A DNA stretch of 40,153 nt from the NCBI GenBank assembly GCA_002391235.1, contig DGRX01000023.1:33531-73683 (forward strand), given 5' to 3'. The position numbers and the translations under genes are program-made. Within the stretch, counting starts at the first letter, position 1, and each line of letters starts with the position of its first letter. The notes under the pieces were generated by a model that saw only the letters and a list, made by a program, of their open reading frames with translations, was not told where the DNA came from and made no database searches. This document shows positions 15,452 through 23,254 of the stretch, piece by piece. The stretch is from Treponema sp. UBA4377 (GTDB taxonomy: Bacteria > Spirochaetota > Spirochaetia > Treponematales > Treponemataceae).

Positions 15452-15664
15452 ATGGCAACAATTTTAGTTGAAGATTCTGAGAATCTTGAAAAAGCGATCA
15501 AACGCTTTAAGAGAATGGTAGAAAAAGAAGGCATCATCCGCGAATGGAAAAAGCGCGAGTACTACGAAAAGCCTTCTACAATCTTGAACCGCAAGAACAA
15601 GACCTTGGCTCGCAAGCTTATGAAAAAGAACCGCAAGCCGCACGACAGCCGAGCGTCTTACTAA
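15452..15664 (+). CDS. rpsU: 30S ribosomal protein S21
   Basis: A 70-residue basic protein of the small ribosomal subunit, beginning MATILVEDSENLEKAIKRF and ending in a Lys/Arg-rich tail (KNRKPHDSRASY). S21 helps base-pairing of mRNA with 16S rRNA during initiation. ATG 15452 is chosen over 15413 because AGGAGG (15439-15444) is well placed and because the family starts here. It is monocistronic with its own promoter and terminator. Its role in Shine-Dalgarno-dependent initiation is noteworthy in a window with many apparently leaderless genes. Confidence 0.95.
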   Translation: MATILVEDSENLEKAIKRFKRMVEKEGIIREWKKREYYEKPSTILNRKNKTLARKLMKKNRKPHDSRASY

Positions 15665-15667
15665 TTA

Positions 15668-15699
15668 AAAAAACTGACAATCCTTGATTGCAGTTTTTT
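15668..15699 (+). terminator. Rho-independent terminator of rpsU
   Basis: AAAAAACTG (15668-15676), bulged A, CAATC, loop CTT, GATTG, CAG and T6 (15694-15699), starting 4 nt after the stop codon. Confidence 0.85.
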
Positions 15700-15745
15700 C
15701 CCGGCGATTTAATGCCGACATCATTGCCGCGCTATATAATCGCCC

Positions 15746-15783
15746 AAAAAAGCCGATTCGCTAAACGCGAACGGCTTTTTTTT
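15746..15783. terminator. Second terminator-like hairpin downstream of rpsU
   Basis: AAAAAAGCCG, TTCGC, loop, GCGAA, CGGC, then a run of eight T (15776-15783). The A-run and T-run make it symmetric for both strands. A TATAAT lies at 15735-15740 between the two terminators but has no convincing -35. The rest of the gap to the next gene (15784-15889) shows only a possible TAAAAT at 15870-15875. Confidence 0.75.
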
Positions 15784-15889
15784 GCCCGCGCAGGCTTCCG
15801 CATAACCGTCCGTTCCCGCCCCGCAAGAACGCCAAGCGCCAATGGCCGTTTTTCCTAACAAAGCGCCGTTAAAATTCCGAAAATTAAGT

Positions 15890-16741
15890 ATGGCTTTTTC
15901 CAAGCGCGCCGCGCGTTATTTTTCGGCGATTCTATTTTTATTTTTTCTCTTTGCAAGCCAATCGTCGGCTGTGCCAAACGCGCGCGCAAGGGATTTTTCA
16001 AACGCCAAAGTCGAATGGCAGTCTCTTGAAAACGCACCATTCATTCAAGTCGCGGACTACAAGGAAATCCAGCTGACCATCCATTGCGCAAAAATCGACT
16101 TGACCGCTCCAGGACTAGCAATCCAAATGCTGCCACAAAAATCCGCTTCGCAGGAAGCCTGTTACGTCGAAGACTTTTGCAAAAGAAACGGTTCCCTCCT
16201 AGCCTTTAACACGACTCCCTTTTACGTGATGGACGGCGGCCGCAAAAAAAAGCATTCAACGGCCGGCCTTTGCGTAAACCAAGGCCAAGTGAACTCACGG
16301 CCCTTGGGAAGCTATTGCGCCTTGGCCTTTTACGGCTTTGACGACGGAGAAAAATTTTCAAGCCGCAAGGCCAGGATCTTCGCCTCGCAAACCGACAAGG
16401 AAATCAAGGACGCCTATTACGCGGCCGGCGGCTTTTGGCAAATTTTAAAGGACAAAAAAATAATTCAGTTTAAGGAATTGCGCGACTCCCGCACCGCCGT
16501 CGGCCTTGACGCGGGCGGACAATGCCTTTACGTCATCGCGGTGGAAGGCGAAAGCCCGTCAAAAAGCGCGGGCCTAAGCTATATGGAATGCGCCGAATTT
16601 TTCTTGGCGCTTGGCTGCGAAAGCGCGATGGAATTTGACGGCGGCTCTTCAACGCAATTTTGCGTGAACGGAAAGTCCGTCTTGGGCTACAGGAACTACG
16701 TCAAGGTTCCCGCGCTTCTAGGCTTTGCTCTGGAGCGCTGA
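15890..16741 (+). CDS. Exported phosphodiester glycosidase-like (NAGPA-domain) protein
   Basis: A 283-residue protein with a signal peptide (MAFSKRAARYF, then a hydrophobic stretch ending near SSAVPNA) and a NAGPA-type domain (PF09992). The FNTTPF, DSRTAVGLD and CESAMEFDGGSSTQFCVNG segments match the conserved core of phosphodiester glycosidases. Bacterial members are linked to exopolysaccharide or wall glycan processing; the substrate here is unknown. An in-frame ATG at 15842 exists, but ATG 15890 gives a normal signal peptide. No Shine-Dalgarno is visible. The 3' end overlaps the convergent PEGA lipoprotein gene by 41 nt. Confidence 0.75.
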   Translation: MAFSKRAARYFSAILFLFFLFASQSSAVPNARARDFSNAKVEWQSLENAPFIQVADYKEIQLTIHCAKIDLTAPGLAIQMLPQKSASQEACYVEDFCKRNGSLLAFNTTPFYVMDGGRKKKHSTAGLCVNQGQVNSRPLGSYCALAFYGFDDGEKFSSRKARIFASQTDKEIKDAYYAAGGFWQILKDKKIIQFKELRDSRTAVGLDAGGQCLYVIAVEGESPSKSAGLSYMECAEFFLALGCESAMEFDGGSSTQFCVNGKSVLGYRNYVKVPALLGFALER

Positions 16742-17189
16742 GTTCGTGGGCCGCGGCGGCGGCAGGCGCGTCATCAATTTCCAATTCGATATAATAAAAA
16801 TCCGAGATTCCGTCTTTCACTTGAATCGTAACGTTCACTGTTTTATAGCCCTCTCTTTTAATTTGAACGGCGTAACGGCCGGGAACCAAGCCAGTCGCCT
16901 TTAGGGGAGTCAAGCCGTGGTATTCGCCGTTAACATATAGCGCGGCTTTTGGAATGCTGGTCTTAAAAGTGGCGGAAGTCTGGCCGCTGGGAATTTCCTC
17001 ATAGCGTTCCGGCATGAAAAAGTCGTCGCCAGCCAACTGCTCGGCGGTCTTTCGAGCCAATTCCTCTTCCAGCGAAAAGCCCTCGCCGGCCCTCGCCCCG
17101 CCTCCGCTCGCGCAAGAAAAAAACGAAAGCAAGCCCAAAAAGGCGGCGGACCAAACGATTTTCCTGACAATAATCTTTGTTCCAAACAT
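16701..17189 (-). CDS. PEGA-domain lipoprotein
   Basis: A 162-residue lipoprotein. The signal peptide ends in a spirochaete-type lipobox (LSFFSC), followed by a Gly/Ala-rich linker. A PEGA domain near residues 75-135 (IPKAALYVNGEYHGLTPLKA, GRYAVQIKREGYK) is probably a surface or periplasmic carbohydrate- or wall-associated beta domain. The tail is Ala/Glu-rich. The ATG lies 6 nt after TAGAAT with TTGAAA 17 bp further upstream, inside the end of radC. AAAGG ends only 1 nt before the ATG, too close for a standard ribosome binding site. Confidence 0.78.
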   Translation of the reverse strand: MFGTKIIVRKIVWSAAFLGLLSFFSCASGGGARAGEGFSLEEELARKTAEQLAGDDFFMPERYEEIPSGQTSATFKTSIPKAALYVNGEYHGLTPLKATGLVPGRYAVQIKREGYKTVNVTIQVKDGISDFYYIELEIDDAPAAAAAHELSAPEQSLEAREP

Positions 17190-17195
17190 TCCTTT

Positions 17196-17224
17196 ATTCT
17201 ATAAAATTAAGCCGCTTCTTTCAA
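17196..17224 (-). promoter_or_regulatory. Promoter of the PEGA lipoprotein gene inside radC
   Basis: TTGAAA (17224-17219), 17-bp spacer, TAGAAT (17201-17196), 6 nt to the ATG at 17189. The -35 and part of the spacer lie in the last codons of radC. Confidence 0.6.
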
Positions 17225-17863
17225 CATATTGTGTTCCTTAAAACTAAAATATTCGTTTTTAGTGATTATAATGTGGTCCAAAACGCTTATCCCCAAAAGG
17301 TCCGCCGCCTCGCAAAGGCGCTTGGTCGTTTCTATGTCATCTTGGCTTGGCGAAACGTTTCCCGAAGGATGGTTGTGGGCCAAGATTACCGCGCTGGCCC
17401 TGGCTTGCACGGCGTCAAAAAAAACTTCGCGCGGATTAATGATCGCGCTGTTGGAGTTTCCCAAGGCGACGATTTTTTGGCTTATGATTTCCCTGGCGCC
17501 GGAAAGGGAAACCGCTATGAAATGCTCGCTGGACTTAAAGGCGTACTGCTTGATGAACGGAAGCAAATCCTGCGGCTGGTTTATCACGGCGTTAAGGTGC
17601 GAAGCCTTGCGCCTGCCGTACTCTATAGCCGCGGCAACAGCCATGGCCTTTCCCATTCCAACGCCGGGGATTTTTAGAAAAGCGTCCACAAGGCTTTGGC
17701 CATTGTTAACGTCAATCGCGTCCAGCATTCTGTAGGCGATTTCCTCCACCGGCTTGTCCTTGGTTCCGCTGCCAAGGACAAGCATCAAAAGCTCGGCGTC
17801 GCTCGGATAATTCATTCCGCGCGCGAAAACCCGCTCCCGCAAATCCAATTTTGTTTTTCCCAT
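17207..17863 (-). CDS. radC: RadC-like JAB/MPN-domain protein
   Basis: A 218-residue RadC family protein. The N-terminal helix-hairpin-helix (LKIPGVGMGKAMAVAAAIEYGRR region, residues 63-86) precedes the JAB metalloprotease-like domain with HNHPSGNVSPSQDD (His163, His165, Asp175). The historic DNA-repair role is disputed and the true function of RadC is unsettled. The start is uncertain: there is no Shine-Dalgarno before ATG 17863 and only a weak TATCTT 6 nt upstream. It follows the terminator of the UMP kinase operon, so it should have its own promoter. Confidence 0.88.
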   Translation of the reverse strand: MGKTKLDLRERVFARGMNYPSDAELLMLVLGSGTKDKPVEEIAYRMLDAIDVNNGQSLVDAFLKIPGVGMGKAMAVAAAIEYGRRKASHLNAVINQPQDLLPFIKQYAFKSSEHFIAVSLSGAREIISQKIVALGNSNSAIINPREVFFDAVQARASAVILAHNHPSGNVSPSQDDIETTKRLCEAADLLGISVLDHIIITKNEYFSFKEHNMLKEAA

Positions 17864-17917
17864 ATCTATAAGATAGGAGTTTTTTTAAAGATTTTGGCGC
17901 AAATTTCAAAAAAAATT

Positions 17918-17946
17918 AAAAAAAAAACGCCGGCCCGCAGGCCGGC
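17918..17946 (-). terminator. Rho-independent terminator of the cysS-UMP kinase operon
   Basis: On the minus strand GCCGGCC, loop, GGCCGGC (17946-17929) is followed by ten T (17927-17918). It is about 100 nt downstream of the UMP kinase stop. Confidence 0.85.
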
Positions 17947-17982
17947 TCGTTTTTGGTTGACAATCAAGGCGCGCTATCGAAT

Positions 17983-18058
17983 GCGAGCGGTCAAGGCACG
18001 CTGCGCTTAAAGCCTTGACTCGCTCGCTTTGCAGGTTGAAATAAAATTTTCAACCTGC
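17983..18058. repeat. Two further hairpins downstream of the UMP kinase gene
   Basis: GCGAGCGGTCAAGGC (17983-17997) pairs with GCCTTGACTCGCTCGC (18012-18027) over 15 bp with one bulge. GCAGGTTGAAA (18031-18041) pairs with TTTCAACCTGC (18048-18058) over 11 bp and includes the UMP kinase stop codon. They probably protect or end the operon transcript. Confidence 0.55.
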
Positions 18059-18751
18059 AATTGTCGTTCCGACGTAGACCCCGCCGTCCAAAATGCTTTT
18101 TGTGTTGGCGATGTTCTTTCCGGCGGAGCAAATAACCGTAAGGCCAAGCTCGGCGGCCTTTTTGCTGGCCACGGGGTCAAAGGGAACGTTTTTTCCGGGA
18201 ACCCATTCGTCGCCGACTATCTTTCTAAAGTCCGTCCAAGAAATTTGGTCAATCGGCTTTGCGTCGGGATTTTTTCGCGGATCGTCGGTGTATACTTTTT
18301 CGATGTTGCTAAGGTTCACAACCGTGTCCGCGCTAAATTTTTCGGCAAGCAAGACCGCGTCGTTGTCGCTTGAAAAGCCAGGCTTCCAGCCGCTGGCCAC
18401 AAGAACCTGTCCCTTAAAGTCAATGTCGGCGGTTGGATTTGTGACAACGTCGTTTTGGCAAAGGGAGCCAAAAGCGGCCTTTAAGGCTTGAGCGTTAATG
18501 CGTGTAGCCATTACGCCAATCCAGTCAGCGGCGGAATTGTCAAAGTCCGCGCCAAGCTTTTGGCAAACTTCCCTGTAGGCGCCTTGATAAATGCGGGCGG
18601 GAGCGCCGCCTCCGGCAACCAAAATCAAGCGGCGGCTGGAATCTTGCGCCAACCAATCCGAGGCCATCTTCACAAAGGCCGCCAAAAAATCAACGTCAGG
18701 CTTGTCAGGCGCGATCATTGATCCGCCGACAGACAAAACTTTTGTCGTCAT
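18050..18751 (-). CDS. pyrH: UMP kinase, archaeal/spirochaete type
   Basis: A 233-residue amino-acid-kinase-fold protein. The start TTKVLSVGGSMIAPD carries the phosphate-binding glycine loop; RRLILVAGGGAPARIYQ, the WKPGFSSDNDAVLLAE segment and NLSNIEKVYTDDPRKNPDAK match the UMP kinase group found in archaea and spirochaetes rather than the usual bacterial PyrH. It would phosphorylate UMP to UDP in the cytoplasm. GGAGG sits 6 nt before the ATG. It is the last gene of the cysS-sigma-antisigma-transglutaminase operon, 34 nt after the previous gene. Confidence 0.8.
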   Translation of the reverse strand: MTTKVLSVGGSMIAPDKPDVDFLAAFVKMASDWLAQDSSRRLILVAGGGAPARIYQGAYREVCQKLGADFDNSAADWIGVMATRINAQALKAAFGSLCQNDVVTNPTADIDFKGQVLVASGWKPGFSSDNDAVLLAEKFSADTVVNLSNIEKVYTDDPRKNPDAKPIDQISWTDFRKIVGDEWVPGKNVPFDPVASKKAAELGLTVICSAGKNIANTKSILDGGVYVGTTIAG

Positions 18752-18785
18752 AAATTACCTCCAAAAAGCTCCAATTATCTCGCCG

Positions 18786-20507
18786 TTAGTATATTCCCAA
18801 AACCGCGGGAACAATCCAATACGAACTGTAGCTTTCGACATCGGCGCTGGACTCTTCCCAAATAGACTGCAAGGCAAAAGAGCGCGGAATGCTAACAGTC
18901 TTGTTGCTAAGCAAGGACTGCTTTAGCGCCTTGTAGCTTAAAGAAAAGGCCACGCGCTGCGCGTCTATGTTGGCAAAGCAAGGCTTTCTGTAAACGGCCT
19001 CGCCTTGGAAAGGCTTAAAGTCCATTCCAGCCGCCAGCGCCGTGTCAACGGGAACCCAGCCAAAATCCTCAAGGTAGAACTCGTTCCACCAATGGTTTCT
19101 TGAATGTTTGTCCGCGTCAATCAAAACGCCGCTCAAGATTCTGCAAGGAACGCCGGCCGCGCGCAAAAGCGCCGCGTACAAAACCGCAAAGTCGTAGGCG
19201 TCGCCCTTCTTGCGCTTTATCAAGTCAAGGGGATCGGCGTCTCCGTTACGCGGCTTTGGCAAAACGCTGTAGTTGGCGACAAAATAGTCAAAGACCAGTT
19301 CCGCCTGGCGATAAGGATTCTTGACTTGAAAAACAATTTTAGGCAGCAAGTCCAAAACCGCCTCTTTGTTTGAAGGAATGATTTCGTCAGGGCGGGTGTA
19401 AGCCTTGTAAAGCATTCTGCTTTTGTCCTTAAATGGAACGACGTAGTCTTTCCAAACCTCGCACTCGATTCCGCAAGAGGTGACGACAAAATTTTGCCGC
19501 GCTCCAGTAGAGTTCTTTGCCGAAGTTTTGTCCGCGGCGGAGACTTGGAAAATCGAGGTTCCCCGGTATTCCAAAAGCGCCGGCTCAGGCTCGCTCTCCG
19601 TCAAAACCGCTTGTGGTTGCCAAGCGTAAGTCACGGGCCTCGGCAAGTGAATCGTCACCGCCGCGTCGTTCGTTCCCTTTATGTTGTAAAAATCCGCTCC
19701 CACTTGAACCAAGTAAGTATGCTGCGTGGCCATGCTTTTTTGGCCCAGGCGGCTTCTTACGGTAAAGGGCTGAAGGGTTGAACGGCCCTCGCTTGTGGCG
19801 ACAAAAACAGAGCCGCTTACGGCGCCTTCGGGAACGCGAATTTTTATTTCGTTTTCGCTCCAATACTCATAGTCAAAGTCCGCTTCGCTTGGAGTCACAA
19901 AGCCTGAGTATGCCTTGCGCTCGGACTCGAATCCTGTTCCGGCCAAATCGGGAATGTTTTCTTCGCGCTCGCTTCCGCGATAGGTGGTGAAGTAAACGTT
20001 GGAGTCGCCGCGGCTTGAGCCAAAATTTCTTCCGGTGATTGAAAGGACTTGGCCGGGCGCCGCTTCCGAAATCGAAAGCTCGCTTATAATCGGAATGACG
20101 GACATCGGATTTTCGGGCATTTCAACCGGAATGGCCAATTCGTTGGCGAAAAATTCAGGGTTGGACTTTCCGGCGCGGGTGACGACGTAAACCAAGCCGT
20201 CCTCGGTGTTGCCTGGAACGATCACTTTTATCAAATCGTCGTCCCAGGAAACATAGCCGCTTTCGGTCAAGCGGTTTCCGCACAGCTCGACGTAGCTAAA
20301 GCCGCGCGACTGTCCAAAGTTTTGGCCGCGTATGATAAGGACGTCGCCTGGAGCGCCGACGCTGGGAGCGATTTCGCTCAAAACAGGCTTTCTTAAAATA
20401 GACCGGGTAAAGAACAAAAGCAAAAAAACGCCGGCAGCAATCGCCAAGGCAAAGGCAAAAAACCGCGCTATCGGAGATTTTCTAATCGTGTAAGAAAAGA
20501 GGTTCAC
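18786..20507 (-). CDS. Membrane-anchored IPT/TIG and transglutaminase-fold protein, catalytic Cys missing
   Basis: A 573-residue protein with one N-terminal membrane helix (about 13-35), two IPT/TIG immunoglobulin-like domains (SEIAPSVGAPGDVLIIRG at 44-61; SISEAAPGQVLSITG at 145-159) and a C-terminal transglutaminase-like core (about 395-495). His472 (RNHWWNEF) and Asp488 (GWVPVDTA) of the triad are kept. The position of the nucleophile Cys, G-x-C-x-D-F-A in active relatives, reads GDAYDFA with Ala437. It is therefore probably a non-catalytic binding domain facing the periplasm. The ATG overlaps the anti-sigma stop, so it is coupled to the sigma/anti-sigma pair and may be part of that envelope-sensing unit. 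Confidence 0.8.
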   Translation of the reverse strand: MNLFSYTIRKSPIARFFAFALAIAAGVFLLLFFTRSILRKPVLSEIAPSVGAPGDVLIIRGQNFGQSRGFSYVELCGNRLTESGYVSWDDDLIKVIVPGNTEDGLVYVVTRAGKSNPEFFANELAIPVEMPENPMSVIPIISELSISEAAPGQVLSITGRNFGSSRGDSNVYFTTYRGSEREENIPDLAGTGFESERKAYSGFVTPSEADFDYEYWSENEIKIRVPEGAVSGSVFVATSEGRSTLQPFTVRSRLGQKSMATQHTYLVQVGADFYNIKGTNDAAVTIHLPRPVTYAWQPQAVLTESEPEPALLEYRGTSIFQVSAADKTSAKNSTGARQNFVVTSCGIECEVWKDYVVPFKDKSRMLYKAYTRPDEIIPSNKEAVLDLLPKIVFQVKNPYRQAELVFDYFVANYSVLPKPRNGDADPLDLIKRKKGDAYDFAVLYAALLRAAGVPCRILSGVLIDADKHSRNHWWNEFYLEDFGWVPVDTALAAGMDFKPFQGEAVYRKPCFANIDAQRVAFSLSYKALKQSLLSNKTVSIPRSFALQSIWEESSADVESYSSYWIVPAVLGIY

Positions 20508-21151
20508 TTTAAGAAGTCCAAAGTGTCAAGGCGAGCGTTGGAAACATTTGACGCCGAGATCGAATTTAGGCTTGTGAGCTTTGTGACGCTGATTGTCAAG
20601 CCGTCCTCTTGGCCGGAACTGTCGCTCTTAAGGCTTTCAAAATCGCTGGCCTTTATCGTAAGGGGCGCTTCCGCGTCTTTTCCAAGCGCCACATTTGTAA
20701 TCGCTCCGTCAACAATTATGCCGCTGTCGGCGATAGACTGGCGCGGCTTTACCGCGGAAATCGCCAAGACGCTTTCGTCAACGCCCTTAAGCTTTTGGCC
20801 GGAACCCATCTTGACCGGAAGCATTAGGGCAAAGACTGCCGCGGCGGCGGCCGCAAGCGGAACAAAATTGGCGATGCGGACAATGTTCTTGTTTGGCTCG
20901 GAAGCCTTGACGGACTGGGAAAAGCGCATGCGGCTTTGCAAGCGGTCAAAGCTGGCCGCCTTAAAGCTGTCCGAAACGTCGATCGAACGCGCGTCCGCCT
21001 TGAAGGCCTCGTGAACGGCCTTAAGCTTTTCAAGCTTGGCGCGGCAGCTGGCGCAAGAGGCCAAGTGCTCCTCATAGTCCTTGACAAAATTTTGCGGCAA
21101 TTCGCCGTCGAGATAAATTGAATGAATGTCGTTTTCAGGACAATGAAACAT
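20504..21151 (-). CDS. Anti-sigma factor with zinc-finger domain
   Basis: A 215-residue predicted anti-sigma factor. The N-terminal zf-HC2/ZAS domain has the H-x3-C-x2-C motif (His29, Cys33, Cys36) in EEHLASCASCRAKL. A single membrane helix lies near residues 95-115 (VPLAAAAAAVFALML), followed by a roughly 100-residue extracytoplasmic part without a recognised domain. It should hold the ECF sigma factor inactive at the membrane until a stress signal arrives. It overlaps the sigma gene by 17 nt upstream and the transglutaminase-fold gene by 4 nt downstream. Confidence 0.83.
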   Translation of the reverse strand: MFHCPENDIHSIYLDGELPQNFVKDYEEHLASCASCRAKLEKLKAVHEAFKADARSIDVSDSFKAASFDRLQSRMRFSQSVKASEPNKNIVRIANFVPLAAAAAAVFALMLPVKMGSGQKLKGVDESVLAISAVKPRQSIADSGIIVDGAITNVALGKDAEAPLTIKASDFESLKSDSSGQEDGLTISVTKLTSLNSISASNVSNARLDTLDFLK

Positions 21152-21698
21152 CTTCTTCTCCTATAATCTTTGAAAGCGCCTCGCGCGCCCTAAACACCCG
21201 CACTTTTACGTTGCCCTCGGTAATGCCCAAGGTCTTGCCGATTTCCTTGTAATTCATGTCTGCGTACTCGCGCAAAACCAAAACCTCGCGCAAGTTGTCC
21301 GGAAGCATTTGCAAAGACTCCTTGGCCTTTTGAATCGTTTCCGCGCGCAAAGCGTCCGTCTCGCCGCTGGTCATCTGCCTGCGGTCTTCGTAAAACTCCC
21401 GCTGCAAGGCCTTTTTTTCGCGGCCCTTGCGCTTGACGTAGTTTAGCGACGCGTTTTTCACGACCCTGATAAGCCAGAATGTCGCGTCGTTTATCGTGGG
21501 AAACCGCATCGCCTTTTCGTGCGCCTTTATGTAGGAATCGTGGACCAAGTCTTCCGCGGCTTCCTCCTCGTTCACGATTCTGTAAGAAACCTTGAAGAGC
21601 AAGTTAAAAGTCGCGTCGTAGATTTTCTTGAAGTCCCCTTCATCCGCGGCGTTAAGGGCGCTAGTTTCGCTCTGATTTTCGCTTATATCTTTAACCAT
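21135..21698 (-). CDS. ECF sigma factor (RpoE-like)
   Basis: A 187-residue extracytoplasmic-function sigma factor. Region 2 (LLFKVSYRIVNEEEAAEDLVHDSYIKA, then FWLIRVVKNASLNYVKRK) and region 4 (LPDNLREVLVLREYADMNYKEIGKTLGITEGNVKVRVFRARE) are complete, with no C-terminal extra domain. It recruits RNA polymerase to envelope- or stress-response promoters. It follows cysS by 15 nt with AAAGG ahead of the ATG, so basal expression comes from the cysS transcript. It overlaps the anti-sigma gene by 17 nt. I recall the same cysS-sigma neighbourhood in T. pallidum, which was not checked here. Confidence 0.9.
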   Translation of the reverse strand: MVKDISENQSETSALNAADEGDFKKIYDATFNLLFKVSYRIVNEEEAAEDLVHDSYIKAHEKAMRFPTINDATFWLIRVVKNASLNYVKRKGREKKALQREFYEDRRQMTSGETDALRAETIQKAKESLQMLPDNLREVLVLREYADMNYKEIGKTLGITEGNVKVRVFRAREALSKIIGEEDVSLS

Positions 21699-21713
21699 CT
21701 AAAAGCCTTTAAG

Positions 21714-23207
21714 TTACAGGTTTCTCTTCCAAATCGCGCCGTTGGGCGTGTCCACAATAACGATTCCCTTGGCGGCCAGCTCGTCGCGGATTTTGTCAGC
21801 CTTGGCAAAGTCCTTGGCCTTTTTGGCGGCGGTCCGCTCGGCAACCAAGGCGTCGATTTCGGCCGCCGCGGGGTCGCCTTCATGGCCCGCGCCTGTCGAA
21901 ATTTCGGCGGAAGAGGCGTTTTTTAAGCTCTCCTTGGCCGATTCAACGAGTTTTAAGCCCAAAACGCTGTCCATCTTGGCCATAAGCGCCAAACTTTCTT
22001 CCGCCGGAACGTCCGCGGCCTTTAGGGCGGTTTGCAAAACGCCGAGCGCGGCCGGGGTTCCCAAGTCGTTTTCCATCGCCGCCGTGAACTTTTTCAAGGT
22101 CTCGGACGCCTTTTCTCCCAAAGAGCCGGCCTCTTTTCCTCCGGCGGCCTCATAGACCTTGGCCGCGCGCTTGACCAAAGACGCGCGGGAATTTTTGGCC
22201 GAATCCATCGAATTCCAGCTAAAGTTGGCCGGGCTTCTGTAGTGCGCGCCAAGCAAAAAGTAGCGGTAGTCAAGCGGGTCGTAGCCCTTGTCCACCAGCG
22301 ACTGCAAGGTCAAGAAGTTTCCGCTTGACTTGCTCATCTTTGTCGCGCCTTCGATAACCAAAAAGGCGTTGTGGAGCCAGTAGTTGACCCAAGGGCCGGC
22401 CGCGCGGTCTTCGGCGCTAAAGGAGCCTTCCGACTGCGCGATTTCGTTTGTATGGTGGACCGGAACGTGGTCTATTCCGCCCGTGTGGATGTCAAAATGC
22501 TTTCCAAGATACTTCATGCTCATGGCCGAGCACTCTATGTGCCAGCCCGGGTAGCCCTTGCCCCAGGGGGAATCCCAAACAAGCGCCTGCTCCTCAAATT
22601 TGCTCTTGGTGAACCATAGGACAAAGTCCTGCGGGTTCCGCTTGTTTTGGTCGACGACGACGACCTTTCGCTTTCCGGCGCCGGCTTGCAAGTCGTCAAG
22701 GTTGAGGTTGGCAAGCTTTCCGTAGTCGGGGTATGTCGAAACGTCGTAGTAAAGGTTTCCGCCGGCCATGTAAGTGTGGCCGTTCTCCTCGATTTTTTTA
22801 ATCAGCTCTATCATTTCGGGAACGTGGTCGGTGGCCTTGCAAACCACGTCGGGCCTGAGTATGTTCAAACGGTCGATGTCGCTGAAAAATGCGTCCGTGT
22901 AGAATTTGGCGATGTCCAAAACCGACTGCTGGCGCTCCTTGGCGGTTTTGAGCATTTTGTCCTCGCCGTCGTCAGCGTCGCCGGTCAAGTGGCCGATGTC
23001 GGTGATGTTCATCACGTGCTTTTTTTTGTAGCCGAGGAAAGTCAGCGTCCTGTCGAGCGTGTCCAAAAAGACGTAGGCGCGCAAGTTTCCGATGTGGGCG
23101 TAGTTGTAAACCGTGGGGCCGCAGCCGTAAAAGCCGCAAAAGCCTTCCTGAAGCGGAACGAATTCCTGCAATTTTTTTCCCATCGTGTTGAACAGTTTAA
23201 GCGCCAT
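21714..23207 (-). CDS. cysS: Cysteinyl-tRNA synthetase
   Basis: A 497-residue class I aminoacyl-tRNA synthetase that charges tRNA-Cys. The zinc/cysteine-binding Cys29 (GCGPTVYNYAHIGNLR, with the HIGH-type motif at 38-41), GWHIECSAMS, HHTNE and the KMSKS loop (KMSKSSGNF) are present. The C-terminal anticodon region contains a variable Ala/Glu-rich insert before DALVAERTAAK and ends AIWKRNL. ATG 23207 is chosen over 23225 because the family begins ALKLFNT and GGGGA lies upstream. It heads the minus-strand operon and is divergent from murB. Confidence 0.93.
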   Translation of the reverse strand: MALKLFNTMGKKLQEFVPLQEGFCGFYGCGPTVYNYAHIGNLRAYVFLDTLDRTLTFLGYKKKHVMNITDIGHLTGDADDGEDKMLKTAKERQQSVLDIAKFYTDAFFSDIDRLNILRPDVVCKATDHVPEMIELIKKIEENGHTYMAGGNLYYDVSTYPDYGKLANLNLDDLQAGAGKRKVVVVDQNKRNPQDFVLWFTKSKFEEQALVWDSPWGKGYPGWHIECSAMSMKYLGKHFDIHTGGIDHVPVHHTNEIAQSEGSFSAEDRAAGPWVNYWLHNAFLVIEGATKMSKSSGNFLTLQSLVDKGYDPLDYRYFLLGAHYRSPANFSWNSMDSAKNSRASLVKRAAKVYEAAGGKEAGSLGEKASETLKKFTAAMENDLGTPAALGVLQTALKAADVPAEESLALMAKMDSVLGLKLVESAKESLKNASSAEISTGAGHEGDPAAAEIDALVAERTAAKKAKDFAKADKIRDELAAKGIVIVDTPNGAIWKRNL

Positions 23208-23218
23208 AAATCCCCGCC

Positions 23219-23247
23219 TTGCCAAATTCCTTGTTTTGGAATATAAT
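23219..23247 (+). promoter_or_regulatory. Promoter of murB, leaderless type
   Basis: TTGCCA (23219-23224), 17-bp spacer, TATAAT (23242-23247), 7 nt, ATG 23255. The longer reading frame that appears to begin with TTG at 23219 starts in this -35 box. Confidence 0.8.
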
Positions 23248-23254
23248 TCTTCGA

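Noticed and set aside
15735..15783. Small RNA from a TATAAT between the two rpsU terminators
   Set aside because: The -10 is good but no -35 is found at 16-18 bp, so tandem terminators are the simpler reading.
23219..23254. Longer murB frame starting with TTG at 23219
   Set aside because: That TTG is the -35 TTGCCA of a consensus promoter, and the MYNIAEF start at 23255 fits both the promoter and the family.
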